Shown: in pieces, positions 1-10,701 of the stretch | Layout of the letters: the number at the start of each line of letters is the position of its first letter | How positions within the stretch are numbered: the stretch's first letter is position 1 | Source of the DNA: Silene conica | Lineage: Eukaryota > Streptophyta > Magnoliopsida > Caryophyllales > Caryophyllaceae | Length of the DNA: 64,000 nucleotides | Assembly (NCBI GenBank): GCA_029255685.2 | Contig: CM055319.2 | Span: forward strand, 39,318,530 to 39,382,529 | Reading direction: 5' to 3' | Program-made: the position numbers and the translations under genes | The notes under the pieces: model-generated | The model's input: the letters and a program-made list of their open reading frames with translations, nothing else | Databases searched by the model: none | Told to the model about the DNA's origin: nothing

Positions 1-238
1 CGTATCCAATACGATATTAATTAATTATTCCATTGAGACGGAATTCCCTAAAGATATGACCTTAAGGGATCAACTGATCACCACCATCATATGACGATAA
101 TGTCAAACTCTAGACAGCCAATCATTTTCGATAAATGTTGATCAGTCGACTTTAAAAGAGTAACACTCCCAGTTGTGTTTCATTCAAATGAGTTTTAATT
201 AAGTCAACACACTATTGTCGAGGACACTTCCTCCAACA
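1..238 (-). mobile_element. Copia LTR, 5' (U3) end, cut by window edge
   Basis: Read on the minus strand this starts TGTTGGAGGAAGTGTCCTCG at 238 and matches the opening of the copia LTRs at 36257 and 55648, including the block around 60-160 (GACATTATCGTCATATGATG and neighbours). The rest of the LTR lies beyond the left edge. The right flank is gypsy LTR sequence, so this element is nested in it. Confidence 0.75.
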
Positions 239-1443
239 GCTGGGAATCCCTTCCCATAAGCCAAACTTCAAAGATTAAATATAAGGAGTGACTCTCAGCC
301 GGTGTACCGGCTGCCGGCGTGCCGGCTGGGAGTCACTTTTCCAAGCCTTTGCAAACTTTGAAAATACACAAGAAGGATCCTGAGCCGGTCGACCGGCGGC
401 CGACTGACCGGCTCAGAAACCTTTCTCAGATTTCAGAACATTCAAAGGAAGACATCCAGACTCTGAGCCGGCTGCCGGTCAGCCTACCGGCGCAGAGCCC
501 GTTGTACGCAAAATCGCAAATCCTCTAAAACAATCAAAACTCCTCAAATCGATTCAAGACTTCTAAATTTGCAACATACAATGTTTACCCATCACATATA
601 ATCACCAAATATACTAACTACCAGCAATTAATCTCACAAACAATCCTCAATAAGAATATAATTTGTATCCGTCTTAAGCACAAATTTCTGAAAATCAAAT
701 ACTAGGCATGTGAAACATCATCAAAGCAAATGCACATTATACACATGTATTCCTAGCATGATTTCTAACTCATTGAACATAAACCATATGAAAAATCAGA
801 AACTTAAACATCTTAAACATGTAAGGTGCTAATATTACAAGTAAAGGCCGAGTTTCTCATTATTGTCACCTTAAAAGCAATGCCGATCAAAGCTCCACTT
901 CCACCACGTAGCTATCCACACTAGGGTCGTCTAAACCTTCACCTACAACCAAGAAACACGGATTTTAGAGCCTAAAAGACGGATTAAGCAAAAACAACCC
1001 AGATTTCGAATTGAAGGAAACGGAAATTGGAAGTGACGGATGTCTTGCAAATTTCACGAGGATTTCGAAAATGTATTTATTACCTTGATTCGGTGAACGG
1101 ATGATGACGGAAATTGGAAAAGAAGGTTGGAGGTTTTAGGAGAAAATGGAGAAAATATAAAGCAGTGATTTGTTTTGGGGGGATGAATGTGTCGACACAC
1201 ATGGGGTTTTAGGGGGTTTATGTTGTCCTTTCCGTTTCAAAGGAAAACGGGTTTGGTAACATCAACGGGTTTATGTTCTGAATTCAAGTTGCCAAGTTTG
1301 TATTCGTCTTAAGGACTTAAGGTTCTTAAGACGGATCTACGATTTATTAAAATATTTCCCAATAAATTATTAAAATATTATTTTACTACTTAAAATAATT
1401 AAAAACCCTTAAAATATATTTCATGAAAATACGGGATGTTACA
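239..1443 (-). mobile_element. Chromovirus-type gypsy LTR, U3 part
   Basis: On the minus strand the LTR starts TGTAACATCCCGTATTTTCA at 1443 and runs left until it is broken by the copia LTR at 238. It is related to the LTRs at 6199, 34339-57764 and 59954. The flank right of 1443 is not a polypurine tract, so this is a 5' LTR or a solo LTR rather than a 3' LTR. No coding sequence is visible. Confidence 0.7.
296..510. repeat. Three ~83-bp units with GC-rich dyads inside gypsy LTR
   Basis: Units start near 296, 379 and 463. Each has a roughly 42-bp block of the form CAGCCGGT...CCGGC.GCCGG...CCGGCTG, which is self-complementary, followed by about 40 bp of AT-rich spacer. The same kind of array sits in the related LTRs at 7141-7440 and 35772-36150. 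Confidence 0.75.
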
Positions 1444-2208
1444 AATTACAAATCGTTGCAGGTTAGTCGTAATTTAAAATAGGTAAAAATGAGTTACGTA
1501 GTAATTTGTTTTTAAAAAAAATAATCGTATCTTTTAATTATCGATGAATTAAAAAATGATAGATGATAACATTATTAAAAACTATTCTTAACGTGTAATA
1601 AAATTAATCGTATCTTTTAATTATCGATGAATTGTATTAAGAACGTCAGAAAATAAACGTATAATTATCGATGAATTGTATTAAGAACGTAAGAAAATAA
1701 TCGTATCATATAATTATAATTATTGAAGTGTATTGCGCAAGCCACCCCAAGGGGTCACAATCAAACCGACATATCTACTCAATTGTCTTTCTAAGTTGTC
1801 AATCAAGGTTAGAAAAAATCCATCCAAATCTTCTTTTTGTATATTTAGCCATCATTTCTTTTATAATATTAAGTTTATAGTTAGCTTAAAATGATGTTTA
1901 ATTTCAAAAAGCGAATACTTTTAAAAAAATGACGATAGAAATTTGTAGGAAATAATTTCTTAAATTACTTATAAAAGTATTAACCATATTAATACTGCCA
2001 AGGATTATATCAAAAACGATTCAATAAAACCTCAATTGCAAGAATTAAACAGTCAAGAATATAGAATTAACCGTTAGTCCTATATGAGATCGGCCTAAGA
2101 ACAACCTAGTATAAACCCAAACTTCAAGGTAGAAGTTATCTTTAGATTGCACCCAAGATGACTGAGAGAGATCTCTTTAAAGCTCCTCCTAAATTACTAT
2201 TAATTATT
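1444..2208. repeat. AT-rich non-coding stretch with degenerate short tandem repeat
   Basis: No gene is visible. Between about 1517 and 1720 a unit containing TTTTAATTATCGATGAATT recurs three or four times with changes. The rest is AT-rich, without recognisable element ends. Confidence 0.5.
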
Positions 2209-2585
2209 GTGTTAATTTATAAACAATACCAATATAATGACCCTTTTTCATAATCAATATCAACATAATTAATAATTAGTAATCAATACCAAAATATTAA
2301 CTTTTTTCTAGGATAGGTACCAAGTCACGTGAAAATCCCACACTAATCTACTCGAACAAGTCCAAAAAGCCATTATTCAAGTACAAACCTCTACTAACCC
2401 ATCTTCAAAATCATTCTCTTAGATAAAACCACTTTTTAAAGTAGGAAAAAACTAGAGTAAAAAGGCGACTTGGTACCTAACATAGAAAAAAGTAAATATC
2501 TTGGTATTGATTATTAATTATTGATTATGTTGGTATTGATTATGAAAAAGAGGATTAAAGTTGGTAGTGTTTATCAATTTACCCT
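2209..2585 (-). mobile_element. MITE copy 1 (377 bp)
   Basis: This is a near-exact reverse complement of 3862-4238, with the same length. Each copy also folds back on itself: its two ends share inverted arms of about 100 bp built on ATAAACAATACCAA and TTGGTAGTGTTTAT. Possible 3-bp flanking duplications (AAT) exist but are weak in such AT-rich flanks. It has no coding capacity. The superfamily is not assigned. Confidence 0.75.
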
Positions 2586-3670
2586 ATTATTATTACTATT
2601 ACTTGTATTATGGATTTTAATATTTCATGGATGTTAATAATATTATTAAATATGTTAACAATTGTTGTTATTATTTATGTTATTGTTGTTATAATTTATA
2701 CTAATATTAGTATTGGTCTTGAGTATGTTAATAAGTTAGCAATAATTGGGTATTGTTATGGTATGCTATAATTTAGTAAGTTTATAAATAGTAAATTATA
2801 TTGGTTAATGATAATCGAGGTGTATAAGTGCTTAATGGTGACTAAGAAGTATTTGGACATGTTGATATGTATACTTACATTTTGTTATAAGCAAGTTATT
2901 TACGAACATTATCAAGTAATCAAATAGTAGTGTTGGTTGTATGAATAGGACTTGACACTAAGTACTATTTATAGGAACTAAGTTCGAGGTGGAATACTTC
3001 TAGCAGCTGTTCGGTTATCATTCTGCAATTTGAGGTAGGGGATATATCTGTGGTTTGTGTACTGACCTAAAGTGTGTATGCGATGCTTATTACGAGATTG
3101 TTATAATTGATATTGAATGTGTTGTGGAATATTTGATTATTATTAATTGTTGTGGAGAACGGGACTTGTGCTACGAGACTTGTGATACGGGACTTGTGAT
3201 ATGGCCATGGAAGGTGTGGTGTGATGGAAGGTGTGGTGTGATGGAGGTGAATTGGCTGACTGAATGATATGGAGATGGAGGAAGATGTGTTTCTATTGTT
3301 GTTTATGTTTTATTCATCTTCCTACTCAACCTCGTGGTTGACCCTGTGTATTCGTGTGACACCTACGATGATCCGGAATGGGGAGTAGATTCTATAGGAA
3401 AGAGACAGATGAGCCAGGAGCTGGGACGGGAATGTGAGATGCGGACTTGGGACCGACTTAGATCTATAGCACATATAGAGTAGTCACCAGTTGTACTTTT
3501 TTCTTCTTTGTAGTTTTTGTAATATCAACGTTTAAATTTTATCAAATTAATATAAAGTACTTTAGGTGTTTTACTTTGTTATTCACTACCTCGATCATTC
3601 CGAGACGGTAACAGTCCTATTTATTTGGGAATGTCTGGTTAAAGGCTCTCGAATAAATGGGGGTGTTACA
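2586..3670 (+). mobile_element. Probable decayed gypsy LTR, 3' end at 3670
   Basis: The right end AATGGGGGTGTTACA resembles the ends of gypsy LTRs in this window (GGGGTGTCACA at 62733). No PBS follows, so a solo LTR or a remnant is likely. The left boundary is unclear. An open frame at 3055-3267 has no recognisable domain and is not annotated. Confidence 0.4.
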
Positions 3671-4336
3671 AAACTGACTTAGAATATTATAATATAAGGA
3701 GGTTTCCTAATAGAAGTACAAGACCAACACAAACCAAAACCCTATAAGAAGAGATTTCGGCCGTGTGGTACAAGGACGGAAAACATAAGTTGTTTTCTCT
3801 CTTGTTCTCTTTGATTAGTTTATCATCTTAAAATCCCATAATAAATCCTCTAAAATAATTAAGGGTAAATTGATAAACACTACCAACTTTAATCCTCTTT
3901 TTCATAATCAATACCAACATAATCAATAATTAATAATCAATACCAAGATATTTACTTTTTTCTATGTTAGGTACCAAGTCGCCTTTTTACTCTAGTTTTT
4001 TCCTACTTTAAAAAGTGGTTTTATCTAAGAGAATGATTTTGAAGATGGGTTAGTAGAGGTTTGTACTTGAATAATGGCTTTTTGGACTTGTTCGAGTAGA
4101 TTAGTGTGAGATTTTCACGTGACTTGGTACCTATCCTAGAAAAAAGTTAATATTTTGGTATTGATTACTAATTATTAATTATGTTGATATTGATTATGAA
4201 AAAGGGTCATTATATTGGTATTGTTTATAAATTAACACTTATTTAAATGAAATACCAAGAATTACCAAATATAATTTATTTCTCGAACTTGAACTTAAAA
4301 TCTTTAAACTTCCAAGTCCCGAAATATTGGGATGTT
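3671..4336 (-). mobile_element. Gypsy LTR (U3 start at 4336), interrupted by MITE copy 2
   Basis: On the minus strand the LTR starts TGTAACATCCCAATATTTCG at 4336. The polypurine tract lies just right of it (AAGATGGGGTGAT on the minus strand), so this is a 3' LTR. The MITE at 3862-4238 splits it, and the LTR-like end at 3670 bounds it on the left. Confidence 0.55.
3862..4238 (+). mobile_element. MITE copy 2 (377 bp)
   Basis: Inverted partner of 2209-2585, with very few differences. It begins AGGGTAAATTGATAAACAC and ends GTTTATAAATTAACAC, with long inverted arms. A flanking TTA on both sides could be a 3-bp target duplication. Confidence 0.75.
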
Positions 4337-6198
4337 ACAATCACCCCATCTTTCAAAAAGTTTCTTCCTCGAAACTTGAAAACAGAAGTAAGTACGAAAA
4401 CAGCTTTAACTACCAAAACGTACTACCCGGATTATGGTAACCCAAAACTTTATCTTTCAAAAAGGTTTCAAGTAGAAATAGATTCCAAGGCACAAGTCTT
4501 CGTCAATGGACATTGGGATTCTCGTTACGTATTCAAGAGTTCGACGTTCCAAATCAGAGACAAGTCCCAAAATTAAATCAAATAAAGTTCAAAATTTAGA
4601 TTGATTCGGTGTTGATAAGCACATCACAGGTTATCAGACGTCTCCAATTACAAGTTCCAGTGGCAATCAAAGCTGAAATCCATCAAGGTTGTAAAACATA
4701 CGGCTCTTTAAAACCAAATTTCCTTCAAAATCAACCTTTATTCTCAAATCCTCGAAAGAATAAAATAGTAACAGTGACAAAAGGTTACTTCCAACGGAAG
4801 AGGAAGTACTTTCAATCTTTGGAAACAAATAGGATTCTCCAAAAACTGCAACTTTTAAGGTTAACAACAGGAAACTATTCCAAAAACGGTCAAATTTAAA
4901 TTCCTCAAATCAGTCAAGTTGTAAAAGTCCCACGAGTTTACTATCAACAAAAAGGAAACCAAATTCTTAACGATTACGGCAGGCACCGAGACAACCATTT
5001 GAATTACTATTAACACGATAGCCAAGAAATTTCGGTTTCGCAACTAACAGAGCATAAGGGAAGGATCGAAGGAACGAAACAACCAGGTTAAAGGTCAAGG
5101 AAGATGGTAACTCTTGCTAAACATGGGTACACTAACCGCTCAATCCATAATCCAGACATCGTTACAACGATTCCTAGTATATCCCAAGAAGGACACTTCA
5201 AGTGATCTCTAGGCTCTCAATGGTTTCACGATCCATCTTACCATTATCTCCTCCACAGAACAAGGCATTTCCTCACTCGCGGTAGAAGCTTAAGCTCATA
5301 TTCCAGATCAAGGTTTGCACACTTACGAAATTATAAACCAAAAATTCCATTATAACATCAAATTCCAAAAATTAGGACACCAAACTCTCTACACCATGAC
5401 TCTTCCTAATCAGATAGGCCATAACCAAAATCATCTATAACCTTTAGTCCTACATAGTTCAAGTCCATCAAATTCATTCTGCAGGCATCTCGAGATCCTC
5501 AAATCCCAAAATTTATTACTAAAGTGAACATTCAATTTAAGGTCTTACTAGAGTAACAACTTCTAATCCTCTGGTTTCTAACTAGTTACCAACAGTATAC
5601 ATTCCAGAGAGAACTTTCGAAGAAGTAAAAACTTTCACTCCTACAGTTTCCATAAGACTTAGTCATTCACATTCCGAGATTTCCCAAATGGTATCTATGA
5701 ACACTTATAAGTCGCAAATCTCTATACTATGATCACTTCAAACATCAATAGGTTCCTGTCAACCACTCCTGAAGCATTATTAAGCCAACAGGCTTCCATT
5801 ATTCCACAAGCTATCATAAACGATCCACCTAACAGTAGGGCATTTTCCAATCCCAATAAGTGCTCCGATAGGTAAACGTTGATGTTCCACAAGTAACTTA
5901 AGGTCGAACACTCAGTCAACTCCATAAATTAAATCGTAAGTGTCTCAACACTCTCACACCGTTACCAATAACTCTCGTTCCTCAAATATGTGGTATTTTC
6001 TGCATTCAAGAAGCTCATCAAGATTAAGTGTCACTAACTTCCCTAATTCATCCATTTAACCACATCATCATTATCGTAAGCATGTACCTCCGAATCTACA
6101 ATTAGCACTTACCTCTAGCCATCTAACATGAAACTTTCAAGGCGGCACACTATCCAATATCACCCGAATACTATTATCATAAACTCTCTCAACCATAT
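4337..6198 (-). mobile_element. Gypsy 3' interior, non-coding
   Basis: On the minus strand this ends in the chromovirus signature TTTCGAGGAAGAAACTTTTT plus the PPT, abutting the LTR at 4336. The stretch 4337-4650 aligns with 59640-59953 on the other strand, for example CTCTTGAATACGTAACGAGA against CTCTTGAATGCGCAACGAGA. Short open frames occur (4247-4576, 4609-4899, 5722-5925), but none shows a known domain. A chromodomain integrase, expected here in an autonomous element, is absent. Confidence 0.6.
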
Positions 6199-7140
6199 TG
6201 TAACAGCCCGTATTTTCGTAAAGGACTATTTTATCAAAATAAAGTAATTTACGGAATTTAATAATAATTTAATAATAATCGTAATTTATATTTTTAAGAT
6301 TTCCGTTAAGTTCGTCTTAAAAATCGTTTAAGCTTAGGATGCCTTGTTCTTTTTTTATCAAACCGCTTCACTGTTTCCGTTTCGCTTGAATAGAGTAAAC
6401 CCGACTCAATAAAGGTGAAAGGACAACTTAAAACCCTACCTTAAACCTCTCCATCGACATTCCATTTCTTTTCACAGTAAACAAACTCAAACACCATTTT
6501 CATTTCTCTTCAAGCTTTTCAAGACGATCTCGCCCCCTTCCCGAACTCGTATCGAGGTAAAAGGTACATATTCGGAATCCTCGCGAGATTTATGATCTTT
6601 CCATCACTTTCAATTTCAATTTCGTGAAACTTCATTTCGGGGCTGTTTTGCCTTAATCACGAAATTATCACTTTAATCCGTGTTTTTGTGCTTGAAGGTG
6701 GAGCTAACAACAATCCGGAGGAAGAACTCGTGATCCTTGAAGAATAAACCGGAGCATTCGCGGAGTAAAGGTGACGATAATGAGAAAACTCGGCCTTTTG
6801 TCTAAATTAGCACTTTATGTGATTTTTGGTTGTGTTTGATGAATGTTAGTTTAGTCTTAAGTTCTTAATGTTATTGTGAAGTTATATAAACTGATTTTGG
6901 TGATGATTTGAGGAAGACTTTGATGAGAAAGTGGATTTAAGAGTATACATGTTAAGACCGGTTTAATTTGTGATTTTGTTGTTAAGACACGAAATGATTG
7001 TTTGTATACATGTTTTTATGTGTATTTGATGTGGTAAACATGCTGGGAATGTCGAATTATTACTTAGAAACATGTATAGGAAGGATTGGTAATGGATTGG
7101 GAACGATTTCAATTGTCGAAATGTGCGATTTTGGGAACAG

Positions 7141-7440
7141 GGACTCCCAGCCGGTTGGTTGACCGGCGGCCGGTCAACCGGCTGAGAGTCTCGTAGGTGG
7201 ATTTTGAAGAACACTGAGGAAGGACCCTCAGCCGGTCGGCCGGCAGCCGGTCAGCCGGCTGAGAGCCCCTTCTTGGTGTTTTGAAGTGTGAAATTGAGAG
7301 TAAATGACTCTCAGCCGGCCAACCGGCAGCCTGTGCTGACCGGCTGAGAGCCCTTTTGGTATTTTGAAGTTGTTTTTGAAGAGTCAATGACTCTCAGCCG
7401 GCCAACCGGCAGCCTGTGGCTGACCGGCTGAGAGCCCCTG
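7141..7440. repeat. Four ~83-bp units with long GC-rich dyads
   Basis: Units begin near 7141, 7225, 7305 and 7388. Each has arms CTCAGCCGG and CCGGCTGAG; in the first unit the arms extend to 16 bp with one mismatch. An inner CCGG dyad fills the centre. The spacers are related through TTGGTATTTTGAAG. Confidence 0.85.
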
Positions 7441-7581
7441 ATGCATAATAAATTGCTTATAACTTTTGATTCACATGTCGGATTGCATTGATTCTTTTTC
7501 CGTATGCTTCGTATGCATGTTTGGAGCCCCCGAGGTTCAGGCGACACTATATTGGGTTCGGGAATAGAGTGAGGATAGAGA

Positions 7582-8468
7582 CCCCCCGGTCGGGCAACCG
7601 AAAGGGAAACCGGCTCTCCCTCGGCTTAATTCTCGGGGTCAATTAAGTGTTGGTTTGAGTATACGTCGCTTGCATGATTGGTTATGAATCGAGTAAGTTC
7701 AGTAATGAAGTTGTAGGACTGTGATTTGGTTTAGGTCATAGTTTTGACGTGAAATGTGTTGTAGAACTGTGATTGGGATTAGGTCACAGTTTGGAATGTA
7801 TTGTATTGTTGTAGGACTGTAATTTGGATTAGGTTACAGTTCTGTGTCACCTTTGTATTATGGGGTATGATGTGTTAGGACTGTAATTTGGATTAGGTTA
7901 CAGTTCTGTGTCACCTTTGTATTATGGGGTATGATGTGTTAGGACTGTAATTTGGATTAGGTTACAGTTCTGTGTCACCTTTGTATTATGGGGTATGATG
8001 TGTTAGGACTGTAATTTGGATTAGGTTACAGTTCTGTGTCACCTTTGTATTATGGGGTATGATGTGTTAGGACTGTAATTTGGATTAGGTTACAGTTCTG
8101 TGTCACCTTTGTATTATGGGGTATGATGTGTTAGGACTGTAATTTGGATTAGGTTACAGTTCTGTGTCACCTTTGTATTATGGGGTATGATGTGTTAGGA
8201 CTGTAATTTGGATTAGGTTACAGTTCTGTGTTACCTTTGTATTATGGGGTATGATGTGTTAGGACTGTAATTTGGATTAGGTTACAGTTCTGTGTTTCCC
8301 TTTGTAATTGAGGGTATTGTTGTGAGTCAGTGACTAGGATTAGGTCACGGATTTTGGTTATCTTAGTATTGTTCGTCCAAGGCATTGGACGACTCTTAGT
8401 CCGGTTTCGTAAATGGTTTGGATTGAAAGACCCCCCGGCCGGGCAACCGGAAGGGAAACCGGCTCTCC
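7582..8468 (+). repeat. Hairpin-array cassette bracketed by 38-bp direct repeats
   Basis: The blocks at 7582-7619 and 8431-8468 are near-identical (GGGCAACCG.AAGGGAAACC core) and bracket about 810 bp. Within lie ten or more hairpin units with the loop TTTGGATTAGG or a close variant and stems ACTGTAA/TTACAGT or ACTGTGA/TCACAGT. A further dyad CGTCCAA...TTGGACG lies at about 8370-8390. A minus-strand LTR carries the same layout at 34861-35627. Confidence 0.8.
7812..8323 (+). repeat. 64-bp tandem repeat, eight units
   Basis: Units start at 7812, 7876, 7940, 8004, 8068, 8132, 8196 and 8260. They are almost identical except the last, which diverges after about 40 bp. Each carries one hairpin, ACTGTAA, an 11-nt loop and TTACAGT. 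The near-identity indicates recent unequal exchange or slippage of a previously single hairpin unit. Confidence 0.95.
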
Positions 8469-9002
8469 TTCCAAATAGTTTCCGAAGTTGGTTGAGAGCC
8501 CTTGCGTAAGTATTTGCATGATGTTATGAAAGTTGAGATATTGAGATTTGTATGCTTCACATGTTTTTATATATGCTGGAGTATATTGTATGTTTATGTG
8601 TTGTGTGTCACTGACAATAGGTGGCTAGGAGCACTCTAGTCACTCCCCACTGACTGTGGCGCACATGTTGTATGTGTGTAGGTACATGAGGCTGTTTGCA
8701 GGGGGTTCATGTGAGAGCTAGCGAGCGATGATCCTATCATCTTGACTTATACCTTTACATCGTTTTAGCTGGACTCTTAGCTTTGTTTATTTTGCGTTGG
8801 TGCCTGTAGGGATGTTCCATCCCAGGCTGTGTATATATTTGGATTTTATACTTAGAACTGTTATTTATCTATTTTGGTTTCAGTTTCAGTATATGTTTCT
8901 GTCTAAGACTTCTCGCATGTTTTATCTTTAAAAAGTTTAAATTCCGCTGCATTTTTAGTATTTTTGCATGTTTATATTTCCGCTTTCGCGAGGGGTTTTA
9001 CA

Positions 9003-10701
9003 ATATTCTGACAACGGGTGAGAGCCTTTATATCTCCAGTTTATTGATTGATTGTCTTCATTGCTACTGCTTGACTCGGGATTTTGACTTGTTCCCCCTG
9101 AATTCAAACCAGGGTTTATAGGAGAGTCAGGTATAACTATGACCTCTTCCCTTTGGTTTTGATTCAAAGTTGTAGTTTCATTAACTACAACTCTGGGTTC
9201 CAAGTCATTGGTTTGAGAGTTATCTACAGTATCAACAACTGTAGTTTCATCTCCCGCACCGTTTCCTCCCAAGTTAAGTTCATCGTTGATTCCTTGAATT
9301 TTGCCTTCATCATTACTTTCTATTTCTGGGGGATCTTCCCTTGACAAACGAAAGTCTGGTTCGTCTAGGTTTTCCTCTTCATCCTGTAAAGGCTTGTCGA
9401 AGGCATTATTCTCATCAAATATAACATGTATACTCTCTTCTATGCATAAGGTACGTTTATTAAAAAACTTTATAGGCTTTACTATGATCAGAATATCCTA
9501 TGAAAATTGCCTCATCACTTCTAGGGTCAAATTTGCTTAAACGATTGTTACCATTGTTATGAACGAAGCATTTATTCCCAAAACATCTTAGATATGATAT
9601 AGTAGGTTTACGACCACGTAAAAGTTCATAAGGTGTCTTTTTAAGGATAGGTCAAATCATAGCACGATTATGAATATAGCAAGCTGTACTAATAGCCTCA
9701 GCTTAAAAGTTTCTAGGTAGGCCACTACAAAGAAGCATTGTTCTAGCCATGTTTTCTAGGGTTCTATTCATGCGTTCTACTACTCCGTTTTGTTGTCGTG
9801 TTCTAGGTGCAGAGAAGTTATGTCCAACACCGTTGGACTTACAGAATTCAATAAAAGCATGGTTGTCAAACAGTTCCATAGTCAGTTCGACTAGTTACTA
9901 GATTAGTTTTTAATTTGTTTTGGACCAGTTTCATGAGACTCACAAATTCATCAAATGTTTCATCTTTAGAATGAAGAAAGATTGGCCAAACAAATCTAGA
10001 ATAATCATCAACTAGAACGAAAACATACCTGGAACCGCCTCTGCTTTTTACCTTCATAGGGCCACAGAGATCCATATGTATTAGTTCAAGAGCTTGGTTA
10101 GTACTTACTATTCTTTTTGGTTTGAAGGATGATCTGACGTGTTTACATCGTGCACATGTGTCGCACATTTTTTCTTGATCAAATTTGATCTTGGGAAGAC
10201 CTTCGACCAAGTCACATCTCTTCAATTTACTAAGAATAGGAGAATTAATATGCCCAAATCTCTTATGCCAGAGACATGGATCATCTAACGTAACTTTCAT
10301 ACATGAGAGAGAGTCAGTAGGCACAACGTTTAAATCAATCATATAAACATTTTTCTTTCTATGACCTTCAAGAATAACTTTACTTGTACCTTCCATAATT
10401 ATACGACAAACATCTGTATGAAAGACAACTTTGTTTCCTTTGTCGCATAACTGGGATATACTAATTAAGTTATGTTTAAGACCACTTACCAGATATACAT
10501 CGCTTATAGAGTGAGATGATGAGATGCCTATCTTACCGATACCTATTACCTTTCCCTTTTTGTTGTCTCCAAAGGTAACTTTTCCTCCGTCAAATGGTTT
10601 TAAGGTAGTGAATAGGTTTGCGTCGCCTGTCATGTGTCAGGAGCATCCACTGTCGAGGTACCATATGTTATTCTATTTAGCGATTATCTGCACAGAATGA
10701 T
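9003..10701 (-). pseudogene. Copia pol remnant: protease, integrase, linker
   Basis: Minus-strand order is protease then integrase. The protease active site (WYLDSG) lies near 10660 and is followed almost at once by an in-frame stop. The longest open piece is 9866-10633 (255 aa). It holds the pre-integrase zinc motif (HKRFGH with CDTCARC) and the start of the integrase core (MDLCGPM, VLVDDYSRF); the second catalytic aspartate lies in TDYG at its end. The rest of the core, including the catalytic glutamate in a QQNGVVER-like stretch near 9800, is shifted or stopped. 8955-9347 encodes the acidic linker ending WRYKGSHPL, which normally precedes RT. RT and RNase H are absent because the element stops at the solo LTR end at 9003. 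Confidence 0.85.

Larger units (their letters stand above)
6199..9002 (+). mobile_element. Solo chromovirus-type (Tekay/Del-like) LTR, 2.8 kb
   Basis: It starts TGTAACAGCCCGTATTTTCG and ends GAGGGGTTTTACA. It has no PPT before it and no PBS after it, so it is a solo LTR. ATAT flanks both ends and may be a short target duplication, though that is weak in AT-rich DNA. Inside are an array of GC dyads (7141-7440), two copies of a conserved 38-bp block (7582 and 8431) bracketing a hairpin array, and a 64-bp tandem repeat. Its length matches the LTRs at 34339-57764 and 59954-62733. Confidence 0.8.

Noticed and set aside
3055..3267. Cys-rich 70-codon frame as a small secreted peptide gene
   Set aside because: No signal peptide, low-complexity GTG/GATATGG repeats, and location in LTR-like DNA.
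7311..7547. Minus-strand frames across the GC-dyad arrays (also 7109-7387, 35763-36300)
   Set aside because: Repeated CCGG blocks avoid stops in several frames; the peptides are repeat translations without homology.
7713..8368. CRISPR-like array
   Set aside because: The regular units are tandem repeats within a plant LTR; there are no unique spacers of even length and no cas genes, and the DNA is eukaryotic.
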